35,339 nucleotides of DNA from Vicinamibacterales bacterium (GCA_030680175.1 JAUXWO010000123.1:132328-167666), one strand, 5' to 3'; numbered from the stretch's first letter, positions 15,379 to 23,750 are shown. Made by a program: numbers and translations. The notes: generated from the sequence alone by a model not told the origin.

Positions 15379-16694
15379 TTATCTTCCGAATCTCCTGATC
15401 TATCTACCCACCTCGCCACCCCCCAGACCACCACCCAGGCGGCGATCGCGAGCATCAGGACGCGGATCAGGGTGGCGGCCAGGGCCGCGTCGACGACGGG
15501 GGTCGGGAACTGGCTGAAGGCCTCCCAGCGCTCCGTGGCCCAGTGCCAGCCCGTGTGGGCGACGAGCGCCGACAGGAGGATCGTGCCCATCCGTTCCGCG
15601 ACGACGAAGCGGAACAGCAGCCCGAGCGACGGCAGCAGCACGGCCAGGACCACGAGCTGCCCGAGTTCCACGCCCACGTTGAACGCCAGCAGCGATGTGA
15701 CGACGTGGCTGCCCGCCAGCTGCAGCGTGTCGCGCAGCAGGAACGCGAAGCCGAAGCCGTGGATCAGGCCGAAGCCGAACGTCACCCACCAGCGGCGCTG
15801 GAGGCGGGCGCCTGCGATGTTCTCGAACGCCATGTAGACGATCGAGACCGCGATGAGCGTCTCCACGAGCGGCGGAAACCACAGCGCGTCGGGCGCCATG
15901 CCGAACGCCGACGCGATGAGCGTCACCGAATGGGCGATCGTGAACGAGGTGACGATGACCACGAGCGGCCGCACCCTGCGAAACGGGATCACCAGGCACA
16001 GCAGGAACAGCAGGTGGTCCGGCCCGTCCAGGATGTGGAAGAAGCCTTCGCGGACGAAGCGGTACGCCGACTGGTGCCACCGCGGATCGAGCGCGACGAG
16101 GCCGTGCTCCTCGTGGATGTCGAAGACGCGCTCCACGCCGCCGGGCATCAGGAAGCGGAGGACGACGTTCACGTTCAGCCCGAGGCGGGTCAGCCCGGGC
16201 TCGATCGCGAACGCCGCCGTCTCCGACGTGATCGGATAGACGAACATCACGTCGAGCAGGCCCTGCTCCCAGTAGAGATCGATGTCGTCGGGCAGCCGCG
16301 GTCCGTGCAGGCTGGCCATGGCCGCCTCGAACGAGGCGAATGATCGGTCCGAAGGAAGCGAGACGCGCACGGCGCGGACTTCGGGCCGGCTCAGCCGTTG
16401 GCCGCCCTCGTAGACCTGCACGTAATCGGAGATCCAGACCTGCGCGGCCTCGCGCAGGATGGGGTCGGCGCGGCTGATGTCGAGGTAGCCGGGGCCGAGC
16501 ACCGGCACCTGCATGTCGCGCATGGCCTCGAGCGGCGCGCGCACCAGCAGCACGAGTTCGGTGCCCGAGGGCCGGAGCAGCGCCTGCACGGTCACTTCGT
16601 TGGGCACCTCGTGCGCGGCGGGCACGGCGGGCCGCATCAGGACGAGCAGGAGCACGGCCGCCAGGGCGGCCCACCGGGGGCGTCGCGTCAGCAT
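15360..16694 (-). CDS. HupE/UreJ-family membrane protein with periplasmic N-terminal domain
   Basis: 444 residues. A Sec signal (WAALAAVLLLVLMRPAVPAA) is followed by a periplasmic beta-rich domain (about 28-205). The C-terminal HupE_UreJ_2 membrane domain has about six helices. The metal-site motif HILDGPDH at 220-227 and the IAHSVTL helix are typical of HupE/UreJ nickel- or cobalt-permease relatives. The role is probably metal-ion uptake or release; the ion is unknown. The open frame reaches 16991, but the ATG at 16694 begins the signal peptide. No strong ribosome-binding site is visible. The C-terminal NLVIS and stop are encoded in the right arm of repeat copy 1, mirroring the convergent serine-hydrolase gene. 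Confidence 0.85.
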   Translation of the reverse strand: MLTRRPRWAALAAVLLLVLMRPAVPAAHEVPNEVTVQALLRPSGTELVLLVRAPLEAMRDMQVPVLGPGYLDISRADPILREAAQVWISDYVQVYEGGQRLSRPEVRAVRVSLPSDRSFASFEAAMASLHGPRLPDDIDLYWEQGLLDVMFVYPITSETAAFAIEPGLTRLGLNVNVVLRFLMPGGVERVFDIHEEHGLVALDPRWHQSAYRFVREGFFHILDGPDHLLFLLCLVIPFRRVRPLVVIVTSFTIAHSVTLIASAFGMAPDALWFPPLVETLIAVSIVYMAFENIAGARLQRRWWVTFGFGLIHGFGFAFLLRDTLQLAGSHVVTSLLAFNVGVELGQLVVLAVLLPSLGLLFRFVVAERMGTILLSALVAHTGWHWATERWEAFSQFPTPVVDAALAATLIRVLMLAIAAWVVVWGVARWVDRSGDSEDKNLVIS

Positions 16695-16788
16695 CAACAC
16701 GGCAGGAAGCGTAGCAGAAAAAAAAGAAGTCGCCCGCGGCGCGCCGGATTTACGTATACTTCCCCGGATCAGAGAGGGAGGGTCCCGC

Positions 16789-18027
16789 ATGGGCCGTATT
16801 GTGAAGTCGCGTGGAGTGATGGTCGGAGCCGGGGTGGTCGTGTTGCTCGGGGTGCTCGCGGTGGCGCAGTCCACGTTGGACCGTGTCGCGGCGCAGGGCC
16901 AGGCCGCCGTGGAAGCCCCGATGTTCGAAGTCGATCCGTTCTGGCCGAAGCCGCTGCCGAACGCGTGGCTGATCGGCATGACGATCGGCATCGGCGTCGA
17001 TGACCGCGATCACGTCTTCATCGTGCATCGTCCCGATACGTTCACGGCGCGGACCGAGATCGGCCTGGCCACGGACCCGCCGACCGCGGAGTTCTGCTGC
17101 CGGCCGGCGCCGCCGCTGCTGGAGTTCGATCCGGCGGGCAACCTCGTCAACTCCTGGGGCGGACCGGGTGAGGGCTACGACTGGCCGGGCTCGAACCACG
17201 GGCTGTGGCTCGATCACAAGGGCAACATCTGGATTGGCGGCAACGGCCCCAATGACGCGCACGTGCTGAAGTTCACGCGCGACGGCAAGTTCCTGGCGCA
17301 GTTCGGCAAGCCGGGCGCCCGGCAGGCGCCCGAGAGCGGCGGCAAGCCCGTGTTCCAGGCCAACAGCCACGACCCGTCCAACTTCGGCCGCGTTGCCAAG
17401 ATCTTCGTCGACCCGCGCGCCAACGAGGCGTACATCTCGGACGGCTACCTCAACAAGCGTGTCGCGGTCATCGACGCCGACACCGGCGTGCTGAAGCGCT
17501 ACTGGGGCGCCTACGGCAACAAGCCGGACGATGCGAACCTGGGGCCGTACAACCCGGAGGCGCCGCCGGCCCAGCAGTTCCGCAACCCCGTGCACTGCGC
17601 GGACGTGTCGAACGACGGCCTCGTCTACGTGTGCGACCGGCCGAACAACCGCATCCAGGTCTTCAAGACCGACGGCACCTATGTGTCGGAGATGTTCATC
17701 GCGCGGCGCACGCTCGGCGACGGCGCCATCTGGGACGTCGCGTTCTCGAAGGATCCCGAGCAGCGCTTCCTCTACGTGGCCGACGGCAAGAACGAGCGCG
17801 TCTACATCGTCGAGCGCAAGACGATGACGCTGCTCACGAGCTTCGGCGACGGCGGCCGCCAGCCCGGCCAGTTCTTCGGCGTGCACAGCATCGCCACCGA
17901 CTCGAAGGGCAACATCTACACGACCGAAACCTACGAGGGCAAGCGCCTCCAGAAGTTCGCCTTCAAGGGCATGGGCAAGGTCACCACGATGCACCAGGGC
18001 GTGCTGTGGCCGCGGCAGACTCAATAG
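16789..18027 (+). CDS. Secreted NHL/six-bladed beta-propeller protein
   Basis: 412 residues. The ATG at 16789 is preceded by AGAGAGGGAGG; the frame stays open further upstream but without coding character. An uncleaved or Sec-type hydrophobic segment (VMVGAGVVVLLGVLAVAQ) is followed by NHL-type propeller blades, with phrases such as NHGLWLDHKGNIWIGG, CDRPNNRIQVF, LYVADGKNERVYIVE and GVHSIATDSKGNIYTTE. The blade wording resembles peptidyl-alpha-hydroxyglycine alpha-amidating lyase-like and SMP-30-like propellers abundant in Acidobacteriota; no enzymatic residues can be assigned with confidence. A TATACT at 16755-16760 is a possible -10, without a clear -35. A terminator follows at 18053. Confidence 0.85.
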   Translation: MGRIVKSRGVMVGAGVVVLLGVLAVAQSTLDRVAAQGQAAVEAPMFEVDPFWPKPLPNAWLIGMTIGIGVDDRDHVFIVHRPDTFTARTEIGLATDPPTAEFCCRPAPPLLEFDPAGNLVNSWGGPGEGYDWPGSNHGLWLDHKGNIWIGGNGPNDAHVLKFTRDGKFLAQFGKPGARQAPESGGKPVFQANSHDPSNFGRVAKIFVDPRANEAYISDGYLNKRVAVIDADTGVLKRYWGAYGNKPDDANLGPYNPEAPPAQQFRNPVHCADVSNDGLVYVCDRPNNRIQVFKTDGTYVSEMFIARRTLGDGAIWDVAFSKDPEQRFLYVADGKNERVYIVERKTMTLLTSFGDGGRQPGQFFGVHSIATDSKGNIYTTETYEGKRLQKFAFKGMGKVTTMHQGVLWPRQTQ

Positions 18028-18052
18028 GGCTCGTCGCGCAACGACGCTCAAG

Positions 18053-18085
18053 AGGGCCGGGGCTTACTGCTCCGGCCCTTTCGTC
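18053..18085 (+). terminator. Rho-independent terminator after the propeller gene
   Basis: AGGGCCGG at 18053-18060 pairs with CCGGCCCT at 18072-18079, with a short loop, and is followed by TTCGT. It lies 25 bp after the stop codon and just before repeat copy 2. Confidence 0.75.
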
Positions 18086-18097
18086 TGTACGGCCTTG

Positions 18098-18386
18098 AGA
18101 TCTGGTGGTCTCGTGATGTGGTGATGTGGTGATCTGATGCGCGATGTGGAGATCCGCAGATGTAGCTTCTGATCTTCTGATCTGCGGATGTGCGGCTGGC
18201 CGCCACCCTCGACGCCAGCGCTCAAGCCTGCGCTTACACCGGCACATCAGCCAGATCAACAGATCGACAGGTCAACAGATCAACAGATCAACAGATCAAC
18301 AGATCAGCAGTTCAGCAGATACATCTGCAGATCTCCACATCGCGCATCAGATCACCACATCACCACATCACGAGATCAGCAGATAT
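18098..18386. repeat. GATC-rich long-inverted-repeat element, copy 2
   Basis: 289 bp with the best-preserved arms: 18098-18163 and 18321-18386 are reverse complements over 66 bp with about four mismatches. The centre holds a unique GC-rich core (about 18185-18240), GGCACATCAGCC at 18241-18252, and eight tandem octamers of the AGATCAAC type at 18253-18316. I count about 14 GATC sites in the element. The right arm contains the stop codon of the CDF transporter gene. Confidence 0.85.
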
Positions 18387-19341
18387 CTATCTCGGGAATG
18401 CCCGCGCGTCCGTGGGCGGCATCGTGCCCTTCCCTTGGCTCGAGGTGCGTGATGATGCTCAGGCGCGCGCCCACCGCCCGGTGGACGGCCGCCTCGATTT
18501 CCGACGCGTCGTGGTGCGCGTCGGCCAGCGAGACGCCTGACGGGAACAGCAGGTGGACCTCCACGAACAGCGTCGTGCCGGTCGTGCGGTAGCGAAGCTC
18601 GTGGTAGGCGAGATGGCGCGCGGCCGTCTCCTCGTCGAGGATGCGCCGCACCAGCGCCTCCACCTGCGGGTCGCCCTCGTCCATCAACCCGCCCACCGCC
18701 TGGCGCATCAGCCGTCCGCCGGCCCAGAGGATGTTGCACGCGACGGCGATCGCGACCAGGGGGTCGAAGGGCAGCCAGCCCGTGGCCAGCGTCAGCAGCA
18801 GCCCGCCGACGACGCCGAAGCTGGTCCACGCGTCGGTCAGCACGTGGTGGCCGTTGGCGACCAGGATGATCGATCCGGTCCGGCGGCCGAGCCACACGAG
18901 GTAGCCGCCGAGCGCCACGTTGATCAGTGAGGCGGCGGCGACGTACCACGTCCCCGTCGAGAGGTTCTCCAGCACGAGGCCCGCCATCCACTTCTCGATG
19001 GCGGCATAGATGATGTAGAACGCCGCGACGATGATGAGGGCCCCTTCGACGCCGGCGGAGAAGAAGGCGACCTTGTCGTGGCCGTACGGGTGCGAGTCGT
19101 CGGCGGGGCGGACGGCGATCCACAGGCTCCACGTCGCGAAGGCGACGGCGAACACGTGCACGACGGACTCGGCGGCGTCCGAGAGGATCGCGGCCGACCC
19201 CGTGATCGTGTACGCGTAGGTCTTGCCGGCGAGCATGAGCACGCCGACGGCCAGCGACAGCCGCATGGCCAGCCGCTGCTGGGCCATGCCTTCCGCGGTG
19301 TGGTTATGTCCGGCCTGGAGCAGGCGATCGAGGGTCTGCAT
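18376..19341 (-). CDS. Cation diffusion facilitator (CDF) metal transporter
   Basis: 321 residues with six predicted membrane helices and a cytoplasmic C-terminal domain (about 205-305, ELRYRTTGTTLFVEVHLLFPSGVSLADAH). The inter-helix HPYGHDK motif at 84-90 is typical of CDF exporters. The helix-5 site has HHVLTD (His166, Asp170). In helix 2 the usual H/D-xxx-D pair reads SDAAESVVH, with Glu58 and His62 in the ligand positions, suggesting altered metal preference compared with zinc CDFs. The start at 19341 overlaps the end of the permease-protease fusion gene by 38 bp, so the gene belongs to that operon. The stop lies inside repeat copy 2. Confidence 0.9.
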   Translation of the reverse strand: MQTLDRLLQAGHNHTAEGMAQQRLAMRLSLAVGVLMLAGKTYAYTITGSAAILSDAAESVVHVFAVAFATWSLWIAVRPADDSHPYGHDKVAFFSAGVEGALIIVAAFYIIYAAIEKWMAGLVLENLSTGTWYVAAASLINVALGGYLVWLGRRTGSIILVANGHHVLTDAWTSFGVVGGLLLTLATGWLPFDPLVAIAVACNILWAGGRLMRQAVGGLMDEGDPQVEALVRRILDEETAARHLAYHELRYRTTGTTLFVEVHLLFPSGVSLADAHHDASEIEAAVHRAVGARLSIITHLEPREGHDAAHGRAGIPEIDIC

Positions 19342-21385
19342 CGGGGCGTGTCCGCCAGAGAATCCAGAATGACAGCGCCAGCAGCGCCGTCGCCGCCGCG
19401 TACCCGGCGGGCTCCAGGGCGGCCAGCGACCACCCATAGTACCCCGTCACGAGCGCGATGCCGTTGTTCAGCGCGTGCCACACCATCGCCGGATAGATCG
19501 ATCCGGTCAGCATCGTCACGGCCGCGAAGAGGACCCCGAGGAACGCGGTGGGGAACAGGCGGAACAGGGAGACGTGGAAGAGGCCGAAGATGATCCCGAC
19601 GAGCAGCGCCGCCGGCACGGGACGGAAGAAGCGCCGGAGCGACTGCTGCAGCACGCCGCGGAACGCGATCTCCTCGCACACGCCCGGCATGAGCGTGAGG
19701 AACGGCAGGAGCATCCAGAACGACATGCCCTCCGGGACCAGGTACTGGCCGAAGCTCTCGAGCACCTCGACCGGCACGGGGACGATCCGGTTCGCGAGCT
19801 GGAAGACGCCGGTGCCCACGGCAATCCCCGAGGGGGCCCCCACGAGCACCGCGACCCAGACCTCCCACCGCGGGACCCGGAGCAGCAGCGTCTCGCGCCA
19901 GTCGAGCCGGAAGCGGCGCATGAAGAGGAACGACCCGCCCACGAAGATGCCGCCCAGGTTGATGAGCAGCTGCAGGCGGATGTCGAAGTCCGGGCCCGTG
20001 TTGAGCGAGACGAGCAGGAGCACGGCCCACATCACGGCAAACCACGTGAAGATCCGCTCGGGGCGGAGCGCGGGCACGCCCGGGCGCTCGTAGGTCTCGC
20101 CGGTCGAGGGCACGATCAGGCGCTCGGTGGAGAGCGTGCGGGCGGCCAGCCGCATCGTCCAGCCCGCGGCGCCGGCCGTCACAGCCCAGGCGATGGCGAG
20201 GAACAGCCAGTCGGCGCGTCCGACGAGGACCTCCTTCACCCCGACGCTGATATTCGCGATGGGCACCAGCACGATGGCCGACCGCAGCGGCACCGCGGGC
20301 ATCATGGCGGCGAGCGCCAGGCCCGCGCAGGCGAGCATCATCGGCATGAAGTTGATCTGGGCCTCGCGATACGAGCGGGCGTAGCCGGACACGAGCAGGA
20401 GCATCGCCGAGATGAGTGCGGCCAGAGGCAGCACGAAGAGGAACAGGCCGGCCGCCAGCGCCGGCGTCACCACGGTGGCGAGCGGCGCCGAGGTGGGGAT
20501 CAACTCGAAGCCCACGTACACCAGCAGGTTGGCGACCTGGACGCCCGCGATCAGCACCCCGACCGCCAGGACCAGGAGGAACTTCGCCGTGACGATCTCC
20601 ACGCGCGTGGCGGCCGTCGTGAGCAGCGTTTCGAGGGTGCCGCGCTCCTTCTCGCCCGCCAGCGTGTCCTGCGCCACGATGGCGCCGCCGGTGAAGAGGA
20701 AGACGAGGAGCAGCAGGGTGGCGACGCGGCCAAGCGCGAGTCCGGCCACCTCGTCGCCGCCCGAGAGGTTCTCCTCCCGCACGGCAAGCACGGCCTCGAC
20801 CTCGGCGCCGAAGCCGGCGTCCGACGCGAGGGCGAGGCGGCGCGCGCGCTGTTCCTCGCCGAGGCGCTCCCGCAGGCGTGCGGCCGCCGATTCCGAGGCG
20901 TCCCGGTCGCCGCGGTAGACGACGGTGAGCGCCGGCAGATCCGGCGGGAGCGTCGCGAGCCATTCGTCGGCGCCGACGAGCGCGGCCGGCCGTCCGGGGC
21001 CACGGCGCTCGTGGCGGGCCGCCTCCTGGACCGCGCGCGCCTCGGTGGCGTCCACCACCACGTCGACCTCGCCCCGCTCGAGCGCCGCGCCAGGATCGTC
21101 CACGCGCGCCTCGCGGAACCGGGCCGACCGCGCCTCGCCGCGCACCGCGGCCGCGGCCACGAGGGGGCGGGCCTCCTCGGCGAGGACGCCGTCGACGGCG
21201 TAGGTGTACGCACGCGCCTCGAGCGCCCGCGTCCGCCGCTCCTCCATCAACTGCTGCGCGAAGAGGAAGACCGGCATCAGCACGACCGGCAGCACGATCG
21301 ACATGATGACGGTGCGCCGGTCGCGCAGCATCGTGCGGAGCTCGGTCGTGAAGAGCGTGGCGATGCGGCGGGTCGCGGGGCTCAT
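19304..21385 (-). CDS. ABC-2 (NatB-like) permease fused to a CPBP intramembrane protease
   Basis: 693 residues in two parts. Residues 1-415 are an ABC-2 permease of the NatB type: a first helix near 27-45, a large extracytoplasmic loop, the GEKERGTLETLLTTAATR signature at 244-261, then five helices. Residues about 445-675 are a CPBP (Abi/Rce1-like) membrane protease with the motifs EEIAFRG (Glu571, Glu572, Arg576), FGLFH (His604) and HALNN (His637, Asn641), so it is expected to be catalytically competent. The ATG at 21385 overlaps the ATPase stop (ATGA). The fusion implies that transport and proteolysis are physically linked, for example export of a maturing peptide or lipoprotein. That is inference. 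Confidence 0.9.
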   Translation of the reverse strand: MSPATRRIATLFTTELRTMLRDRRTVIMSIVLPVVLMPVFLFAQQLMEERRTRALEARAYTYAVDGVLAEEARPLVAAAAVRGEARSARFREARVDDPGAALERGEVDVVVDATEARAVQEAARHERRGPGRPAALVGADEWLATLPPDLPALTVVYRGDRDASESAAARLRERLGEEQRARRLALASDAGFGAEVEAVLAVREENLSGGDEVAGLALGRVATLLLLVFLFTGGAIVAQDTLAGEKERGTLETLLTTAATRVEIVTAKFLLVLAVGVLIAGVQVANLLVYVGFELIPTSAPLATVVTPALAAGLFLFVLPLAALISAMLLLVSGYARSYREAQINFMPMMLACAGLALAAMMPAVPLRSAIVLVPIANISVGVKEVLVGRADWLFLAIAWAVTAGAAGWTMRLAARTLSTERLIVPSTGETYERPGVPALRPERIFTWFAVMWAVLLLVSLNTGPDFDIRLQLLINLGGIFVGGSFLFMRRFRLDWRETLLLRVPRWEVWVAVLVGAPSGIAVGTGVFQLANRIVPVPVEVLESFGQYLVPEGMSFWMLLPFLTLMPGVCEEIAFRGVLQQSLRRFFRPVPAALLVGIIFGLFHVSLFRLFPTAFLGVLFAAVTMLTGSIYPAMVWHALNNGIALVTGYYGWSLAALEPAGYAAATALLALSFWILWRTRPDADPRSPAPGRT

Positions 21386-22140
21386 GGCGTGGGGGCCGCG
21401 CCGGCCTGTTCGACGTAGTGCACGAAGATGTCTTCGAGGTAGTGGCGCCCGGTCGCCGCGCGCAGTTCGGCCAGCGTGCCGCAGGCGTGGATCCGTCCCC
21501 GGTGGATGATGGCAATGCGGTCGCACAGCCGCTCCGCCTCGCTCATGATGTGCGTCGAGAAGATGATCGTCTTGCCGTCGTCGCGCAGCTCGCCGATCAC
21601 CTTCTGCATCTCGAGGGCGTTCAGCACGTCGAGGCCGACCGACGGCTCGTCGAAGATCAGGACGGGCGGGTCGTGCGCCACGGTGCGCGCAATCGAGACC
21701 TTCTGCTTCATGCCCTGCGACAGCGTGTCGACGCGCGCGCCGGCGTACTCGCCGATGCCGAAGCGCGTGATGAGCGCCTCGACGCGGGCCGCGACCGCGG
21801 CCTCCGGAAAGCCGTTGATGCGGGCGAAGAACTCGAGCGTCTCGCGGCCCGTGAGCCGCGGGTAGAGCGCGGTGCTGGCCGAGTAGAAGCCGAGCGAGCG
21901 CCGCACGTGCTCGGGCGCCGTCGCCACATCGTGCCCCATCACCGCCGCGCGTCCGGCCGAGGGCGCCAGGATGGTGGACAGCATCCGCAGGGTGGTGGTC
22001 TTGCCGGCGCCGTTGGCGCCGAGCAGGCCGAAGATCTCGCCGGGCTGGCACGCGAAGCTGATGTCGTCGACGGCCCGTACCTCGCCGCGGCTCTGGTCCA
22101 CGTAGATCTTGGTGAGGCCGGCCACATCGACAGGGATCAT
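21382..22140 (-). CDS. NatA-like ABC transporter ATP-binding protein
   Basis: 252 residues. Walker A is GANGAGKT at 41-48, the signature LSQGMKQK is at 140-147, Walker B is LIFDEP at 161-166 with the GLD D-loop after it, and the H-switch lies in FSTHIMSEAERLCD. LSQGMKQ and the IHACGTLAEL ending are typical of NatA/CcmA-type ATPases serving ABC-2 permeases. It is coupled by 4-bp ATGA overlaps to a permease on each side (22137-23399 and 19304-21385), so the transporter is probably a heteromeric NatA-NatB-type exporter with two different permeases. Confidence 0.94.
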   Translation of the reverse strand: MIPVDVAGLTKIYVDQSRGEVRAVDDISFACQPGEIFGLLGANGAGKTTTLRMLSTILAPSAGRAAVMGHDVATAPEHVRRSLGFYSASTALYPRLTGRETLEFFARINGFPEAAVAARVEALITRFGIGEYAGARVDTLSQGMKQKVSIARTVAHDPPVLIFDEPSVGLDVLNALEMQKVIGELRDDGKTIIFSTHIMSEAERLCDRIAIIHRGRIHACGTLAELRAATGRHYLEDIFVHYVEQAGAAPTP

Positions 22141-23399
22141 CGCGCGGTCTCCTTGGGAGCGGGGGCGGCGCGGCCGAACAGGCCGCGAACAAAGGTGGCG
22201 AGCGTGCCGCTGTACGATCCGGCAACGACCGCTTCGGCGGCGACGATGGCGGCGGCGAGCCGCAGGAGCCCCGCGATGGCCGCCAGCGTGACCGCGACGG
22301 TGATGCCGATGAGCGGCCACTGGAAGACGCCGCTCAGCGCATCGCGGATGACGAGCGCCACGTTCACGACCGGGATGGCGGCCAGCGCCGGCGAGAACGC
22401 GGTGCCGCGCGAGCTGAGGAACACGGTCGGCAGCAGCACGAGCAGGTAGAAGGGCGTGATCATCGACTGCCCCTCGCGGAACGTGCGGGCAAACGACGCG
22501 AAGACCATCATCCCGGCCGCGATGAAGGCCGAGAGCAGGACGGCGCCGGCCGCGAGGACCGGGAGCGCCTCCGGGCGCACGCTGAAATCGAGCGCCACCG
22601 CCCCGCCCGCCAGCTGCCCCACGATCGTGCGCATCGTCAGCGCCATGGCGGCGACGTTCAGCAGGCCGGCCACGCAGCCGAACGTGGCCACGTACAGGTA
22701 CTTCGCGACGACGATGCTCGTGCGGGAGGCCGAGGTGGTCATCAGCGTCTCCCAGGTGCCACGCTCGCGCTCGCCGGCCGTCGTGTCGATGGCCGGGTAG
22801 AAGCACCCCACGGCGACCATGACGACGAACATCAGCGGCAGCATCAGCCCGAGGAGGAAGCCGCCCATGTCCCGCTCGCTGGCCACGTTGCGGCCCTCGA
22901 CGAGGAACCCCGCCCAGTCGCGCGCGGCCACGCCACGCGCGAGGGTCTCGGTGCGGATCTGGAGGTCGCGGTACTGCTCGAGCACCTCGACGAGCCGCTG
23001 CCTGGCGGCGCTGCTGCGCTCGTGGGAGCCGTCGTAGACGACGAGCGCCTGCAGGTTCCCGGGAAGCGCCGCGACGGGATGCACGGAGAGTTCGAGACGG
23101 GCGTCGAGCGCGCCGGCGCGAAGCGCGGCGGCGTCCTCGCCGGCCGGGTCCACGATCTGGAAGCGGCGGTCCTGCCGCAGCGCCCGGTCCAGCGGCGCAT
23201 GCGCCTCGAGCGGGCCGGAGACGACGATCCGGGAAGCCATGTCGTCGGTCTGGCCGCGCACGAACGAGATGCCCGTGAACATCAACCACATGAGGCCGGG
23301 GTACAGCAGGATCGGCAGCAGGATGGAGTTGATGACGATGCTCCGCTCGCGGAGGGCGGAACGCACCTCGAAGCGATAGAGCGTGAGCAGGGGGGACAT
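22137..23399 (-). CDS. NatB-like ABC-2 transporter permease
   Basis: 421 residues, with the ATG at 23399 (MSPLLTLYRFEVRSALRERS). The first helix (NSILLPILLYPGLMWLMF) precedes an extracytoplasmic domain of about 150 residues. The conserved GERERGTWETLMTTSASR signature follows and then five more helices. The frame stays open to 23450, but that part translates repeat sequence and is not coding. No ribosome-binding site precedes the ATG: repeat copy 3 begins about 5 bp upstream and must provide the leader. It is the first gene of the overlapping operon running left to the CDF transporter. Confidence 0.9.
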   Translation of the reverse strand: MSPLLTLYRFEVRSALRERSIVINSILLPILLYPGLMWLMFTGISFVRGQTDDMASRIVVSGPLEAHAPLDRALRQDRRFQIVDPAGEDAAALRAGALDARLELSVHPVAALPGNLQALVVYDGSHERSSAARQRLVEVLEQYRDLQIRTETLARGVAARDWAGFLVEGRNVASERDMGGFLLGLMLPLMFVVMVAVGCFYPAIDTTAGERERGTWETLMTTSASRTSIVVAKYLYVATFGCVAGLLNVAAMALTMRTIVGQLAGGAVALDFSVRPEALPVLAAGAVLLSAFIAAGMMVFASFARTFREGQSMITPFYLLVLLPTVFLSSRGTAFSPALAAIPVVNVALVIRDALSGVFQWPLIGITVAVTLAAIAGLLRLAAAIVAAEAVVAGSYSGTLATFVRGLFGRAAPAPKETAR

Positions 23400-23403
23400 C
23401 AGC

Positions 23404-23750
23404 GTATCTGGTGATCTCGTGATGTGGTGATCTGACGATCGGATGTGCAAATGTAAGATCTCACATCTATCTTCTGATCTTGTGATCTATCTCGAACTGG
23501 CGATCTGGCGATCTGGCGATCTGCCGGGTCGGCGGGTCCGTGCACTGTGGCGGACTTCCGAGACTCGGTCTCCCTGGCGCCACCAGCCCCGGGCCCTGGG
23601 GACGCGGCTCGGGGCGCTGGCTGGTTCGCTCGCCAGATGGCACGATCATGAGATAGATTCCCACATCACCAGATCACCACATCAGATCCTGCACATCCTC
23701 AGATCACCACATCAGATCACCACGTCACCACGTCAAGAGATCACCAGATG
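23404..23750. repeat. GATC-rich long-inverted-repeat element, copy 3
   Basis: About 347 bp between two divergent start codons. The left end (TATCTGGTGATCTCGTGATG) and right end (CGTCAAGAGATCACCAGATG) are imperfect reverse complements. Both arms hold many GTGATCT/AGATCAC words. The interior CTTCTGATCT near 23472 is shared with copies 1 and 2. The core (about 23525-23630) is longer and different in sequence. The right arm runs into the ATG at 23748, and the left arm begins about 5 bp from the ATG at 23399. Confidence 0.75.

Noticed and set aside
16695-16991. N-terminal extension of the HupE-like gene to 16991
   Set aside because: It would overlap the start of the divergent propeller gene and translates to Ser/Thr/Pro-rich shadow sequence before the real signal peptide.
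18253-18316. Tandem octamers considered as a CRISPR array
   Set aside because: Units are 8 bp with no spacers and no cas genes nearby.
19475-21418. 647-codon + strand frame opposite the permease-protease fusion
   Set aside because: Its Arg/Glu/His-rich, motif-free translation is antisense to a gene with clear ABC-2 and CPBP motifs.
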